Below, piece by piece: positions 1 to 9,600 of a stretch of 64,000 nt of DNA. The stretch spans positions 1 through 64,000 of the forward strand of contig NZ_BILV01000015.1 in assembly GCF_004000745.1 (NCBI RefSeq). The letters run 5' to 3'. The number at the start of each line of letters is the position of its first letter. Position 1 is the first letter of the stretch. This stretch comes from Paenibacillus barengoltzii NBRC 101215. GTDB taxonomy: Bacteria; Bacillota; Bacilli; Paenibacillales; Paenibacillaceae. The notes beneath the pieces are model-generated. The model was not told the DNA's origin. It ran no database searches and was given only the letters and a program-made list of their open reading frames with translations. The position numbers were made by a program, and so were the translations under genes.

Positions 1-17
1 CCCAACGTTCTCCCCAT

Positions 18-47
18 TTTACAAGGCACCTAATATGTTGCTATAAT
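18..47 (+). promoter_or_regulatory. Putative sigma-A promoter of the PhnA-like gene
   Basis: TTTACA at 18-23 and a perfect TATAAT at 42-47 are separated by 18 bp, about 38 bp upstream of the start codon at 85. The hexamers are seen directly; promoter function is inferred. Confidence 0.55.
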
Positions 48-84
48 GACAGATACTTAACATGAATAGAACTGGGAGGTTCAA

Positions 85-423
85 ATGTCTAGTTTGCCGA
101 ATTGCCCGAAGTGCGGGTCCGTATATACCTATGAAGATGGGCTGATGCTCGTATGTCCAGAATGTGCCCATGAGTGGTCTGCGGAATCCGAGAATGACCC
201 CGTTGCTGAAAAGATTGTAAAAGATGCACACGGCAAAGTACTGAGCGATGGAGACACCGTAACGATCATTAAAGATCTGAAAGTCAAAGGAAGCTCATCG
301 ACGTTGAAGATCGGCACAAAGGTGAAAAATATCCGATTGGTAGACGGCGATCATAATATTGATTGCAAAATTGACGGGTTCGGTGCAATGAAGCTGAAGT
401 CGGAATTTGTAAAGAAGAGCTAA
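85..423 (+). CDS. phnA: PhnA/YjdM-family zinc-ribbon protein
   Basis: A 112-residue protein. The N-terminus carries a zinc ribbon with two Cys-x2-Cys pairs (CPKC near residue 7 and CPEC near residue 24). The C-terminal half is the small beta-barrel PhnA domain, with the family motif [23 protein letters not shown]. A GGGAGG ribosome binding site lies 7 bp before the ATG, and length matches the YjdM/PhnA family. Despite the historical name, the family has no firmly assigned role in phosphonate breakdown in Bacillota. It is monocistronic, with its own promoter and a downstream hairpin. Family assignment is confident; function is unknown. Confidence 0.9.
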   Translation: MSSLPNCPKCGSVYTYEDGLMLVCPECAHEWSAESENDPVAEKIVKDAHGKVLSDGDTVTIIKDLKVKGSSSTLKIGTKVKNIRLVDGDHNIDCKIDGFGAMKLKSEFVKKS

Positions 424-431
424 CGTCTAAG

Positions 432-453
432 GGCCATCCCACAAGGGATGGCC
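432..453 (+). terminator. Hairpin after the PhnA-like gene
   Basis: Nine-base arms GGCCATCCC and GGGATGGCC are separated by ACAA, 8 bp after the stop codon. The following sequence is only weakly T-rich (TTAAAT). It may serve both convergent genes. A nearly identical hairpin core occurs at 17355-17378. Confidence 0.55.
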
Positions 454-476
454 TTAAATCTTGCCGTTGAATTACA

Positions 477-1325
477 TCATAATGCTCCTGCATCTCTTGC
501 CGAATAGAACGAAGGGTAAATCGGTCGATACTGTAATTCCTCTCTGATCCGCGTCGTATCTACGATCATGTCCCATGGATCAAAGTCCTGTTGCAACGCT
601 TCCGGTGGCACTTCGCTATGATGAAGTTGAAACAGCTCCAACACGGAGATCGGCGCATCATCGGCAACGTTATAGATTCGGCCATCAATCCCCGGCGTGA
701 ATGCGGCGAGCATCAAGGCTTGGCTTATGTCCGCATGATGTGCCATGTGAATTCGCTTGGCTGGATTCCAGTTCCGGAAGATCGGCAGCACTTCGGTGAT
801 GTGAGAATCGCCCTCACCATAAACAAAGGGAAATCGTACGATGCGCACGCCCAATCCCTGTTCGCGATGGAGCTGCAGCAGCGCCTCCTCGGCCTCAACT
901 TTGCTTTGAGGATAAGCATGGGTGGGCTTAAGCTCGTCATCTTCACGGCTTGGTCTCGAACGAACCACCGAACCGTACACATTATTGGTGCTGGAAAAAA
1001 CAAACCTTGGCACATTCGTTTCTAGTGCAGCATGGGCTAGTGCCAGGGTTCCATCGAAGTTTGCCGTTCGAGTGGTGTGCTCGTCTACTCCACGAAACTG
1101 TGCTGCCAAGTGAACGATAGCATCCACGCCCTGGAGGGCATCAATATAATGGTCCGGCTGCAAAAGATCGCCCTCAATGACTTCAGCCCCTTGCTGGTGA
1201 AGCCCATCCGCCTTGGCAGCATCCCTAACCAACAGTTTAACGTGATGACCGCGCTGCAACAGACGCGGAACAAATCGGCTGCCTACTTTACCCGTGGCTC
1301 CTGTTACAAAAACGTTCATTTTCAT
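477..1325 (-). CDS. NAD-dependent epimerase/dehydratase family protein
   Basis: A 282-residue extended short-chain dehydrogenase. The N-terminus has the Rossmann motif GATGKVG (residues 9-15). Further in are VDAIVHLAA, the SSTNNVYG strand and the catalytic YPQSKVEAE (YxxxK) near residue 140. Such enzymes act on nucleotide sugars or other carbonyl substrates with NAD(P); the substrate cannot be told from sequence. GCAGGAGGAATG gives a good ribosome binding site for the ATG. It is divergently transcribed from the XRE regulator at 1437 across about 110 bp, so that regulator may control it (inference). Confidence 0.85.
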   Translation of the reverse strand: MKMNVFVTGATGKVGSRFVPRLLQRGHHVKLLVRDAAKADGLHQQGAEVIEGDLLQPDHYIDALQGVDAIVHLAAQFRGVDEHTTRTANFDGTLALAHAALETNVPRFVFSSTNNVYGSVVRSRPSREDDELKPTHAYPQSKVEAEEALLQLHREQGLGVRIVRFPFVYGEGDSHITEVLPIFRNWNPAKRIHMAHHADISQALMLAAFTPGIDGRIYNVADDAPISVLELFQLHHSEVPPEALQQDFDPWDMIVDTTRIREELQYRPIYPSFYSARDAGAL

Positions 1326-1436
1326 TCCTCCTGCATTTTATTCGGGTGCTACACGAGGAGTATAATAAAATGTGCAAGCCGCTTCCTTCCTGCGTTTATC
1401 GTACGATTGGAAGTGTCAGGATAGGAGGAGTGGTAT

Positions 1437-2270
1437 ATGGAGGAAGTTAACTCTAGGAAGGCGTTAGGTGAATTTTTACGTTCACGTCGAGAACGTCTGA
1501 CTCCGGAAGAAGTGGGGTTGGTATCCTATGGCCGGCGGCGGGCCACGGGGCTTCGAAGGGATGAAGTCGCACACCTTGCGCACATCGGAACATCATGGTA
1601 TACCTCTCTGGAGCAAGGTCGAAGCGTCAATCCATCAGAGGACGTCCTTAATAATATAGCTAAAGCGCTGCGATTGACCGAGGATGAACGTCGTCATCTC
1701 CATCACCTCGCAAGACCGAGTCATCCGGAAAAGGCAGAAAGTCATCAATTAACGGCAGGTTTGGAACGGACGATAAGGGCCTTGGATCCGCATCCGGCAT
1801 TCATTATCGGGCGATATTGGGATTTATTGCTGTGGAACCATGCCGCCGAGCTTGTTTTTCGATTGCCGGTGTACTCGAATAACCTGCCCCAGCGTCCCCA
1901 TTGGATGAGACATCTTTTGACGGACCCCGAGCTAGGCTCAAATATCAAGGATTGGGAAGTCAAGGCACGTGTCTTGATTGCGAACTTTCGTGCGGATTAT
2001 GCGCGATTCCCGAATGATGCAAGGTTTCAGGAACTGATCGATGAATTTATGCAGAGCAGCCGGTTGTTTCGCGAGATCTGGCCGCTGCATGACGTTCAGG
2101 TCGCAACGGATCGCCGTAAACGGAGCTACGATCCTCGGATCGGTGAGATGGAGTTCGAGCATGTGGTTTTGCAGCCGCCGACCAATCCAGACCTGAAGAT
2201 CATGATATACACCGCTTCAACAGATACCGCTGCACGTTTGCGAAGTCTATTGGATAGCATAAAGCAATAG
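1437..2270 (+). CDS. XRE-family regulator with MmyB-like ligand-binding domain
   Basis: A 277-residue cytoplasmic transcription factor. Residues 8-85 form a helix-turn-helix of the XRE type, with the TGLRRDEVAHLAHIGTSWYTSLEQGR signature region of the MmyB group. Residues about 110-270 form the MmyB-like domain, related to PAS folds and thought to bind small hydrophobic ligands. A GGAGG-containing ribosome binding site lies just before ATG 1437. It is divergent from the epimerase at 477-1325. Regulators of this type often control an adjacent oxidoreductase, which fits here, but no clear operator was found. Confidence 0.88.
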   Translation: MEEVNSRKALGEFLRSRRERLTPEEVGLVSYGRRRATGLRRDEVAHLAHIGTSWYTSLEQGRSVNPSEDVLNNIAKALRLTEDERRHLHHLARPSHPEKAESHQLTAGLERTIRALDPHPAFIIGRYWDLLLWNHAAELVFRLPVYSNNLPQRPHWMRHLLTDPELGSNIKDWEVKARVLIANFRADYARFPNDARFQELIDEFMQSSRLFREIWPLHDVQVATDRRKRSYDPRIGEMEFEHVVLQPPTNPDLKIMIYTASTDTAARLRSLLDSIKQ

Positions 2271-2352
2271 GGAGGCTAAGTTCCATCAGATTCAACAGAG
2301 CGGAGTCAAATCTTCGCAAATACTTGCATCAATAAAGCTATAGTGATAGTAG

Positions 2353-2384
2353 GGGACCCTTGGGATTAAACGGGTCTCTTTTTT
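2353..2384 (+). terminator. Rho-independent terminator of the XRE regulator gene
   Basis: GGGACCC and GGGTCTC pair (one G-T wobble) around a 12-base loop and are followed by six T. The hairpin lies 80 bp after the stop. The remaining intergenic DNA up to 2637 is AT-rich and holds only an unconvincing short open frame. Confidence 0.7.
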
Positions 2385-2637
2385 GCTATATCTTTCTGGC
2401 TTGATAACAAAAGTCCCAGGAAGCATCTTTGCTTTCTATTTGTTCAATCCATTTTTCGATTTCCTCCCCGCATCAGGATATACCAGAGCTTTTTCCATTA
2501 TCAGGTTCAAACATAAAGTTTTCTTTAGGTTTCATTCAGGAGAGAGTCACTTTGATAAAGTAGTAGGAAGAAGTCAATTTGATGCAGGCTCATCAACAAT
2601 TTATACGATATGACCCAATTTGGGAGGAATGACGGAC

Positions 2638-5325
2638 ATGGATACGGCTATAAAGAGAGTATCGAAGATTTTTCTAGTCTTGCTGTTAGGGCTAGGCACT
2701 CTACCCGGATGGTTCGCAGCCGGAGAAGGTAAGGCGTATGCGGCAGTAGGCAGCTTTGCAGGAGGAACGGGAACGGAACACGACCCTTATCAGATCGCAA
2801 CCGCTGAACAACTAAACGAGGTTAGAAACGATACGGATTACAGCACTTATTATATACTGACAGATCACATTGACTTAGCCGGTTACGGAAACTGGGTACC
2901 GATAAGTGGATTTAATGGGAAAATTGACGGAAATGGGTATGTCATCTCAAACTTATCGATAAGTTCAGACTCAGACTACGCCGGATTATTCGCGGATATC
3001 GGGTATTCGGGGAAACTGATCAATATGAAGCTGGAGAATGTGAATGTTAGGGGACAAGGATATGTAGGCGGTCTAGCCGGTCAAAGTTATGGGCAGATCG
3101 ATAAGAGCAGCGTGACGGGGGTTGTGTATGGTAAAAATAATGTTGGCGGACTCGTGGGCAATCTTGAAAATAGTTCAATTTCGGAAAGTTACTCGACGGC
3201 AACAGTGAGTGGGATAGATCTAACATCTGATAATGAGATAGGTGGATTAGTTGGATATGTTTATGAAGGAGTTATTCACAAAAGCTACGCAACAGGAGAT
3301 GTGAATGGAAATCAAAGAGTAGGCGGATTGGTAGGTTTCTCTTATCGCAGCAGTACAATTAGCGAAAGCTATGCGACAGGGGCAGTAAGTGGTGGGACTT
3401 ATTTTGTAGGTGGCTTGGTAGGTGATCACTTCCAAACGACGATCCGCAACAGCTACGCTGCAGGTATGGTTACTGGGAAATCCTACATAGGCGGATTGGT
3501 AGGTAATACCTTTCAGGGCTTAATAAGCAATAGCTTTGCGATTGGGACAGTCAGTGGACAGTCATTTGTAGGTGGATTAATTGGATCAAATTTTCAGACA
3601 ACGTATAGTAACAGTTTCTACGACAAAGTGACAACGGGCCAATCTGCGGGTGCTGGCGAGGGCAAAACAACCGCAGAGATGCAACTGGAAGCTACATTTG
3701 CAGGCTGGGATCCCTTGGTGTGGCGTATTCTTCCTGGTCAATACCCGGAGTTGAAACCGCCGATTCAGCTAACCCAAGGGGCGACAGTAGGAACAACGAA
3801 GCTAAATGGTGTTGAAAGTGGTATGGAGTTTTCGATCAACGGTTCTGCAGCATACACATCGGTTACAAACGCAGTTTATGATAACATTCCAGTAAAAATT
3901 AGCGATACAATCACTATTCGTATGGCACCGCCAGTAACATCAGGCGAAATCACGTTAACGGTCGGTTATGTCGACATCAAACCTGCAGATGCACCTGCTG
4001 CGGCTTTGGAGCAGGGGTCACAGAGCGGAACGACGAGGTTGACTAGTGTGTCTCCTTTAATGGAGTACAGAGTCAATGCGGATGCTTACCAGGCGATAAC
4101 CGGAACAAGCGAAGACAATATTACGGTTGCGGCAGGCGATAAAATATATGTCCGAATCAAGCCAACCGCACAGCAACCGGCATCGGCCGTACAGGTATTG
4201 AGCGTAACTTTAGCAGATATTAAGCCAATACCCGTAGTGCCTATCGGAACAGCAGCGATCACTGGAGTCACGGTGCCAGTGCGGGGGGCAACACCGGTTA
4301 TAACACTGCCGTCAACGGCAGAATATACGGCAACGGTTGCGTGGTCACCCGCGGATTCAGTGTTTAAGGCAAATACGGTTTATACGGCAACGATCGTGGT
4401 CTCACCAAGAGCCGGGTATACGTTAACAGGTGTTCCAGCAAACTTCTTCACGGTAGCTGGAGCAACAACGACAAATGAAGCCAATTCTGACACAATTACA
4501 GCGGTATTCCCGGCAACAGCATCTGAGACAGTTGGCGGGGGGGAAAGCGGAAGTGGTAGTGGCAGTGGCAGTGGAAGCGGAAGCCCAGCGTCTCCAAGTA
4601 GTACTACACCATTGACGACTCCGGCAGATCGAGAGCAAACGCCAACAAAACCAGAGCCAGAGCCCACAATTGATTTATTTAAAAGAAGCATTGTCAATGC
4701 AGCCGATTTAGTAAAAACGATCGCATCCAGAGCAGAAGATGCGAAGAAAGCAAACGATACAATGGATTTTGTAGACATGCAGGGGCATTGGGCGGAGGAG
4801 ACGATCAACACTTTCACCAAGTTGAAGCTGATCAATGGCTATGAAGATGGTTCGTTTAGACCCAACAATCCAATCACCCGCGCGGAGTTCGCAGTGATGC
4901 TGAATCGCGCGTTCCAAATCCAAGGCGGCAGCACAATGAGTCCGGTATTGAAGGACATAGGAGATTCCTGGGCTAAAGAAGATATTGAGATCCTAGTAGC
5001 GGCAGGGGTAATTAACGGCTACCCGGACGGTACGTTCAAGCCGAATCAGACGGTTACACGTGAAGAAATGGTGGTCATGCTGTCGCGGATCATGAACTTG
5101 GACAACTTGGAGAAAGATCAGACGAAAGGCCATTTCAATGATCTGAACGGTGCGTATGCAGCAGAGGAGATCCAAGCATCGGCTCAGGCAGGCATCGTTA
5201 GCGGTAAAGGGGATGGAAGCTTCAACCCTAAGAGTAATGCTACACGTGCTGAAGCGTTGCAGATTATCCTGAATGTGTTGAAGCTGAAGCCGGAGTTGAA
5301 GACATTGCTAGAATCACTTCGCTAG
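2638..5325 (+). CDS. SLH-domain surface protein with GLUG repeats
   Basis: Secreted, 895 residues from ATG 2638. That start has GGGAGGA 10 bp upstream; TTG 2620 and ATG 2629 sit in or against the same site. Order: signal peptide ending near AYA; about seven GLUG repeats (pattern VGGLVG...SYATGxVxG) over residues 110-330; beta-sandwich domains to about 620; a Gly-Ser linker coded by a tandem hexamer including a G7 run (4537-4543); three SLH domains (DFVDMQGHWAEE, DIGDSWAKED, NDLNGAYAAEE). SLH domains anchor proteins to pyruvylated cell-wall polymer. GLUG repeats occur in adhesin-like proteins, and the binding target is unknown. A shorter paralog lies at 54784-57162. Confidence 0.9.
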   Translation: MDTAIKRVSKIFLVLLLGLGTLPGWFAAGEGKAYAAVGSFAGGTGTEHDPYQIATAEQLNEVRNDTDYSTYYILTDHIDLAGYGNWVPISGFNGKIDGNGYVISNLSISSDSDYAGLFADIGYSGKLINMKLENVNVRGQGYVGGLAGQSYGQIDKSSVTGVVYGKNNVGGLVGNLENSSISESYSTATVSGIDLTSDNEIGGLVGYVYEGVIHKSYATGDVNGNQRVGGLVGFSYRSSTISESYATGAVSGGTYFVGGLVGDHFQTTIRNSYAAGMVTGKSYIGGLVGNTFQGLISNSFAIGTVSGQSFVGGLIGSNFQTTYSNSFYDKVTTGQSAGAGEGKTTAEMQLEATFAGWDPLVWRILPGQYPELKPPIQLTQGATVGTTKLNGVESGMEFSINGSAAYTSVTNAVYDNIPVKISDTITIRMAPPVTSGEITLTVGYVDIKPADAPAAALEQGSQSGTTRLTSVSPLMEYRVNADAYQAITGTSEDNITVAAGDKIYVRIKPTAQQPASAVQVLSVTLADIKPIPVVPIGTAAITGVTVPVRGATPVITLPSTAEYTATVAWSPADSVFKANTVYTATIVVSPRAGYTLTGVPANFFTVAGATTTNEANSDTITAVFPATASETVGGGESGSGSGSGSGSGSPASPSSTTPLTTPADREQTPTKPEPEPTIDLFKRSIVNAADLVKTIASRAEDAKKANDTMDFVDMQGHWAEETINTFTKLKLINGYEDGSFRPNNPITRAEFAVMLNRAFQIQGGSTMSPVLKDIGDSWAKEDIEILVAAGVINGYPDGTFKPNQTVTREEMVVMLSRIMNLDNLEKDQTKGHFNDLNGAYAAEEIQASAQAGIVSGKGDGSFNPKSNATRAEALQIILNVLKLKPELKTLLESLR

Positions 5326-5334
5326 TATCCGTAA

Positions 5335-5361
5335 AGGACGCCGATTGGGGCGTCCTTTTTT
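5335..5361 (+). terminator. Rho-independent terminator after the first SLH gene
   Basis: Perfect 8-bp arms AGGACGCC and GGCGTCCT with a six-base loop and a six-T tail, 9 bp after the stop codon. Confidence 0.9.
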
Positions 5362-5447
5362 CTTACTGTAGATGTTGCTGAAAACCGTATCATAAGTAGC
5401 GGCAAGTTGTCGGAATTGTCTGTACTGTTTAGTGTGCCTGGCTTAAC

Positions 5448-7469
5448 CTAAATCTCAAAATCTGTGTTACCATGGTCGGTCAATTCAAACGGACCCGGTG
5501 TGACATCCGCCTCAGGTCTCTTGATCCCGAAAAAGTCGGAGTCGAAACGATATGGAGTGCCATCCGGTTCCTCATAGTTCATATCGGCGTGATACGTCTT
5601 GCCAAGCAGGTCGGTAGTAATCACCATAGGAGAGGCTCCCTGAAACAGATGGGGGTCGACCTGAATTTTCACCTTGCCGTGTTCAGGGTTAATCTCGACG
5701 TTTATGGCCTTCTGCACATAGATTTTCGCATTCGATTCATGAAGGCTGGGTACCGCATTGTTAAGATATACATTGCCCCCCATAGCTACCGGAAGAACCG
5801 CATTTCCTATAAAGAAATCCTTTGCTGCATCACCAAGTTCGGCAAGCTCTTCATTCGTGTATTCCCACCATTTTTTATCTTTGATATTAGGATGTTTATC
5901 GTACCCTCCGAGCCCCACAGCGTGCAAATAGCAAATGGAATTGTCCGGAACGCCATCCATGACGGTCTTTCCGTCCGCTCCAACCTCATCCCTTGGTTTC
6001 AATGGCAGATGTTCAAAAAAGGTTATTGGAACAGGTTCTGTAATCGTCTCGTTATTCCCCAAAAATATGTTGTTGTAGTATCTGTCATCTCCTCCAGTAA
6101 TATTGGAGTATCCCGCCATTGCTGTTTCGTGAGGGAAGTGATACGGCGTAGTGCGGGTTATTTCAGAACGAACTACAAAATGACCTGCAAACAAATTATG
6201 GACAAATGCACCGCCCTGTGCCATATTTCTGAAATTCATAGGGGAGAGGAACAGATTATGATCGGCCAGATACGGACCATGGCAAACCTCAACGAAGAGA
6301 TCTTCCGAAAGGTTGTCAAAAAATACATTCCGGCTGATGCGGGTGCCCTGTGCCTGCCAGTCAAGCCAAAGTGCACGGTAACAGCTATAGATGACATTTT
6401 CCCTAATTTGTGTATCTAGGGCAGCATGCAGTTTGATTCCAGCTACTTCGGCACCGTGTCTAATCCGTTTGTGATGAATATTGTAAATACGGTTCTGATA
6501 AATGTGGCTGAAGGCTGCTCCCATATGACCTACAATACCTGCCTGTTCGCAATCGTGAATCACATTGCCGCGAACGATGTGACTGCCCACGGTGTCCTTA
6601 TGCCAGCCTGAGCGTAATGCCCGTAAAATCACCTCCTGCTCCCGTTGAGTACCGCCTTTACTGTGCTTCCCCGAAGTCTTCGCGTGACCTGTACCGATAG
6701 GAGTACCTAGACTGATTCCAACGCATTTGGATTCACTGATGATATTGTTTTCAATAATCCAACCCTTGCTCCAGTGAGGTCCAATCAAGCCTTCCTGGTA
6801 GTCTGTAGGTGGTGCCCATTGAGGAGAAGCTTGACGAAGTGTGAAACCGCTTACGGTTATATAGTTAAGCCCCGGTTTCTCAGGCCAGAAGCAATAAGGA
6901 CGGACACTGATCTCCACGTTCTCCTTACGAGGATCTTTGCCGCCAAAATTGGCCCAGATCTTCGTTGTCACAGAACCAACTTCGGCATACCATTGTAACA
7001 GTGAGTCTTTGGGATATTTGGCTTCAGGCCACACTTCGGGATTGTAAACCTTATCGACACTCTCACATTCATATAATGATTTGTGATCTAAATACACATC
7101 ACCGAGATGAACCGGGAAGGCTCCGTCAAATAGCCAATCGCCGCTCAACTCTACTTCAAAGGGATTACGAACGGAAAACATGGAATTGGGCACTTCTGTG
7201 CTCCAAACGTTGTCTCGTTCAAACTTCCAGTCGGTAATCCGTTCAGCACCTGTAATGACGACTTCTCCGTCTCCTGCGGAACGATATATGATTCGATGCT
7301 CGGCTGTTCCTCCGTTAGCCGGATTCACCCATTCCCTGTATACTCCTGCATGAACAATAACCGTATCACCGGCCATGGCTAGAGCCGCAGCGCGTGAGAT
7401 TGTACGAAAGGGGTGATCCGCTGTGCCTTTTGCTTGATCATCCCCATGTATGGATACATGATATTCCAT
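5448..7469 (-). CDS. GH120-type beta-xylosidase (right-handed beta-helix)
   Basis: A 673-residue protein with no signal peptide, so probably cytoplasmic. The start MEYHVSIHG, the GVYREWVNP strand and the HLGDVYLD, LIGPHWSKGWIIENNII and ALWLDWQAQGTR blocks match from memory the GH120 enzyme XylC of Thermoanaerobacterium saccharolyticum. The catalytic pair of that family (Asp382, Glu405 in XylC) corresponds here to D370 in LWLDWQAQ and E394 in LFVEVCHGP. GH120 enzymes release xylose from xylo-oligosaccharides. AAGGAG precedes the ATG. No xylose transporter or isomerase is adjacent, so it stands alone. Generic annotation would call it a parallel beta-helix protein. Confidence 0.82.
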   Translation of the reverse strand: MEYHVSIHGDDQAKGTADHPFRTISRAAALAMAGDTVIVHAGVYREWVNPANGGTAEHRIIYRSAGDGEVVITGAERITDWKFERDNVWSTEVPNSMFSVRNPFEVELSGDWLFDGAFPVHLGDVYLDHKSLYECESVDKVYNPEVWPEAKYPKDSLLQWYAEVGSVTTKIWANFGGKDPRKENVEISVRPYCFWPEKPGLNYITVSGFTLRQASPQWAPPTDYQEGLIGPHWSKGWIIENNIISESKCVGISLGTPIGTGHAKTSGKHSKGGTQREQEVILRALRSGWHKDTVGSHIVRGNVIHDCEQAGIVGHMGAAFSHIYQNRIYNIHHKRIRHGAEVAGIKLHAALDTQIRENVIYSCYRALWLDWQAQGTRISRNVFFDNLSEDLFVEVCHGPYLADHNLFLSPMNFRNMAQGGAFVHNLFAGHFVVRSEITRTTPYHFPHETAMAGYSNITGGDDRYYNNIFLGNNETITEPVPITFFEHLPLKPRDEVGADGKTVMDGVPDNSICYLHAVGLGGYDKHPNIKDKKWWEYTNEELAELGDAAKDFFIGNAVLPVAMGGNVYLNNAVPSLHESNAKIYVQKAINVEINPEHGKVKIQVDPHLFQGASPMVITTDLLGKTYHADMNYEEPDGTPYRFDSDFFGIKRPEADVTPGPFELTDHGNTDFEI

Positions 7470-7600
7470 AGAAATGCTCCTTCTTTCTATCGTATTCTCA
7501 CTGTACCAATCCTTAACTTCATCCTAAATTATCATAATTGTACTATACCTTCATAATATTGGCACATAATTTAGCTCAGAGCGAACCATTTGTAAAAAGT

Positions 7601-7645
7601 AACGGCCCCTAATCGGATGCAAAGCATCGAAGATGAGGAGCCGTT
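7601..7645 (-). terminator. Possible terminator of the stalk-domain peptidase gene
   Basis: AACGGC and GCCGTT arms around a long loop lie just downstream of the minus-strand gene ending at 7662. On the minus strand ACTTTTTAC follows. The stem is short. Confidence 0.45.
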
Positions 7646-7661
7646 TATTCATGCTGGGCGG

Positions 7662-8816
7662 TTACTCTACGCCGAGATACTTCTTATATTCAGAAACCAA
7701 CGCTTCTTCTGATTTTCCAAATGCATTCTGAAAAGCCGCTGCAGGCTGAGCGCCCTTCGAGAATTCATTAAGCAGGTCCAGGTATTGCTCGTGGCTATAG
7801 TTTTGTTCGAGGAAGAATACCATGCTTTCAAACGAGAAATACTCATCTGGATACGAGTTTAAGTCGGTAAACGACGTGATCTTGTTCCAATCGATAGGTG
7901 ACCAACCTGAAGCGCTATTCCGTCTCTTGAGTTCGTTCTTGTAATAGGTAAGGTCACGCTTGTCGCCGGCGGGATCAGAGGAAGGACCGTACTGGGAATA
8001 GCCATTGATCTTCTTGGCAACGTAATCCGCTTGTCCTTCAAGCAACCAGCTCGTTCTGCCGCTTAGCGTAGATCCAAGCTTGTAGATATCCCATTTCTGA
8101 TGCTGGTAAGCATGTGCCAGTTCATGCGCAAAGACAAAACGAACGCTTTCATCACCCGCCATATTATAGTTTTCTTCGACGGCAAGTTTTATGGCATTAT
8201 GCTGTGGATTGTGGAACGATCCAGAGTCAATCTTAAAGATGCCGTCGCTGTCATGAATCCACACATCAACCTTTTTCTTCAAGGTATCCGATCCGAAAAA
8301 TTGATCTTGCGCCTTTAAGATGTCCTCAGCCTCTGTGTAAAGATAATGGAACCTTTGGTCGGCCTTAGGTGTGAAATGAAGCATGAGATTCTTCGTTTCA
8401 TAGGTGATCCAACCATCTTGAGCAGTGGCGGACGAAGAGGTTCCTTGATCCTTGAGCTGCTGTTCAAGCTCAGCGATTCGTTGCTCTGCTTCCTTAAGTT
8501 TCTCTGCATCGGTTGAGTTCGTGCTCGTTGCTTCCTGTGGGATCATTGAAATGGTGTTCGTGTTGCCGTTCCATTTGACGTTCTGATTCAAGGATTCTGC
8601 AACAAAACGAAGAGGTACGTAGGTTGTTCCGTTGTAAATAAATCCTTTATTATTTTCTGGTGCTTTCTTTTCAACGCCGTTGAAGAGGTACTTGATGTTA
8701 CTGAAACTGACTTTGATGCTGGTTTCAGGACTAGAGGCGTAGGCTACACCCGTGGAAATTACTGCAAAAAGCGTGAAGGCAACGGTGATACGTGTTAATG
8801 ATTGGTGTTTTTTCAT
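7662..8816 (-). CDS. Secreted stalk-domain protein with gluzincin-like peptidase domain
   Basis: 384 residues. An N-terminal signal peptide (to about ASS, residue 29) is followed by a stalk/copper amine oxidase N-terminal domain (residues 33-92, NGTTYVPLRFVAESLN). A short coiled coil follows (EKLKEAEQRIAELEQQLKDQ). The C-terminal peptidase_MA-type domain has the zinc motif HELAH and, about 35 residues later, LLEGQADYVA, which supplies the third ligand Glu. The protein is predicted to be an extracellular zinc peptidase; substrate unknown. GGAG lies about 9 bp before ATG 8816. A second stalk-domain protein, lacking the peptidase, is at 14265. Confidence 0.82.
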   Translation of the reverse strand: MKKHQSLTRITVAFTLFAVISTGVAYASSPETSIKVSFSNIKYLFNGVEKKAPENNKGFIYNGTTYVPLRFVAESLNQNVKWNGNTNTISMIPQEATSTNSTDAEKLKEAEQRIAELEQQLKDQGTSSSATAQDGWITYETKNLMLHFTPKADQRFHYLYTEAEDILKAQDQFFGSDTLKKKVDVWIHDSDGIFKIDSGSFHNPQHNAIKLAVEENYNMAGDESVRFVFAHELAHAYQHQKWDIYKLGSTLSGRTSWLLEGQADYVAKKINGYSQYGPSSDPAGDKRDLTYYKNELKRRNSASGWSPIDWNKITSFTDLNSYPDEYFSFESMVFFLEQNYSHEQYLDLLNEFSKGAQPAAAFQNAFGKSEEALVSEYKKYLGVE

Positions 8817-8992
8817 GATGGCAGTCTCCTGAAGTCATATTCGGTAGATCGTTTTGCACATTGTTTCATTATTTACCGATATGACTGCGTGGTCAAGTCA
8901 TAGATTGGGGAAGATACCCTTTTTTAGGTTGTTGCCATCCACAATGGGTCGCCCCCTAACCGGATCGGAAATCACCATAAGCAAAGGTTTAC

Positions 8993-9463
8993 TTAATTTA
9001 CTGTCTTATTGACAAAATCAATCTCAGTTCGGATCCCTTTGTGAGCGTCATTCCACAGACCCTTTGTCAGGCGAATGCGCAGCAGGCAGGTGTTAGGGTC
9101 TTCGTCGTTATTGGCTTCGTAATACCACTCAGCGAATATTTTGCGCAGCTTGGTCATCATCTCCACGTTTTTCTCGTCACATACCCAGCCCAGATTTTCA
9201 CCAATACCATCCGCCGTAAAGTTCTCGACGATGATACAAATGGCCACTTCGGGGTTTTGGGCAATCTGCTGCATTTTGTTTGAGGTCGCGTAGGTGACAA
9301 TGTAGAACGAGCCGTTCTCATAATAGGCGTCTACAATACGGGCGGCGGGGCGGCTTCTGCCACCCGCACCCGGTTCCAGTGCGATGGTGGACAGGGAGAT
9401 GAGGCAGTCCTTGTTACCTACTTGTTCTTCCAGCAACTTCATGGCTTCATCGTACTTGCTCAT
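8993..9463 (-). CDS. Pyridoxamine 5'-phosphate oxidase-like FMN-binding protein
   Basis: 156 residues with the split-barrel flavin-binding fold: SRPAARIVDAYYENGSFYIVTYATSNKMQQI, then NPEVAICIIVENF. This is typical of general-stress and PNPOx-like proteins. It is probably a cytosolic FMN or F420-like flavin reductase; the substrate cannot be read from sequence. The ribosome binding site AAGGAGG is ideal. It is monocistronic between the secreted peptidase and the CPBP/two-component unit. Confidence 0.85.
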   Translation of the reverse strand: MSKYDEAMKLLEEQVGNKDCLISLSTIALEPGAGGRSRPAARIVDAYYENGSFYIVTYATSNKMQQIAQNPEVAICIIVENFTADGIGENLGWVCDEKNVEMMTKLRKIFAEWYYEANNDEDPNTCLLRIRLTKGLWNDAHKGIRTEIDFVNKTVN

Positions 9464-9600
9464 TCAATTACCTCCTTAAGTAGGGTAAGGTATACACAAT
9501 TAACATAGCATTGTAAAATCCTAGTGGATGTGAGAAATAATACGAAAAAGTGGAAGTGAACAAGGATGATGCCCGCCCCGGAAGCAGGAGACGAATATGA

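Noticed and set aside
2383-2613. 76-codon frame between the XRE terminator and the first SLH gene
   Set aside because: No ribosome binding site, begins inside the terminator T-run and shows no protein-like pattern.
4380-4835. 151-codon minus-strand frame in the SLH gene
   Set aside because: The Pro-Leu run is the antisense of the Gly-Ser linker; no start site or domain.
5472-6419. 315-codon plus-strand open frame inside the GH120 gene
   Set aside because: It lies wholly antisense to a well-supported enzyme, has no ribosome binding site and reads as low-complexity aromatic/basic sequence.
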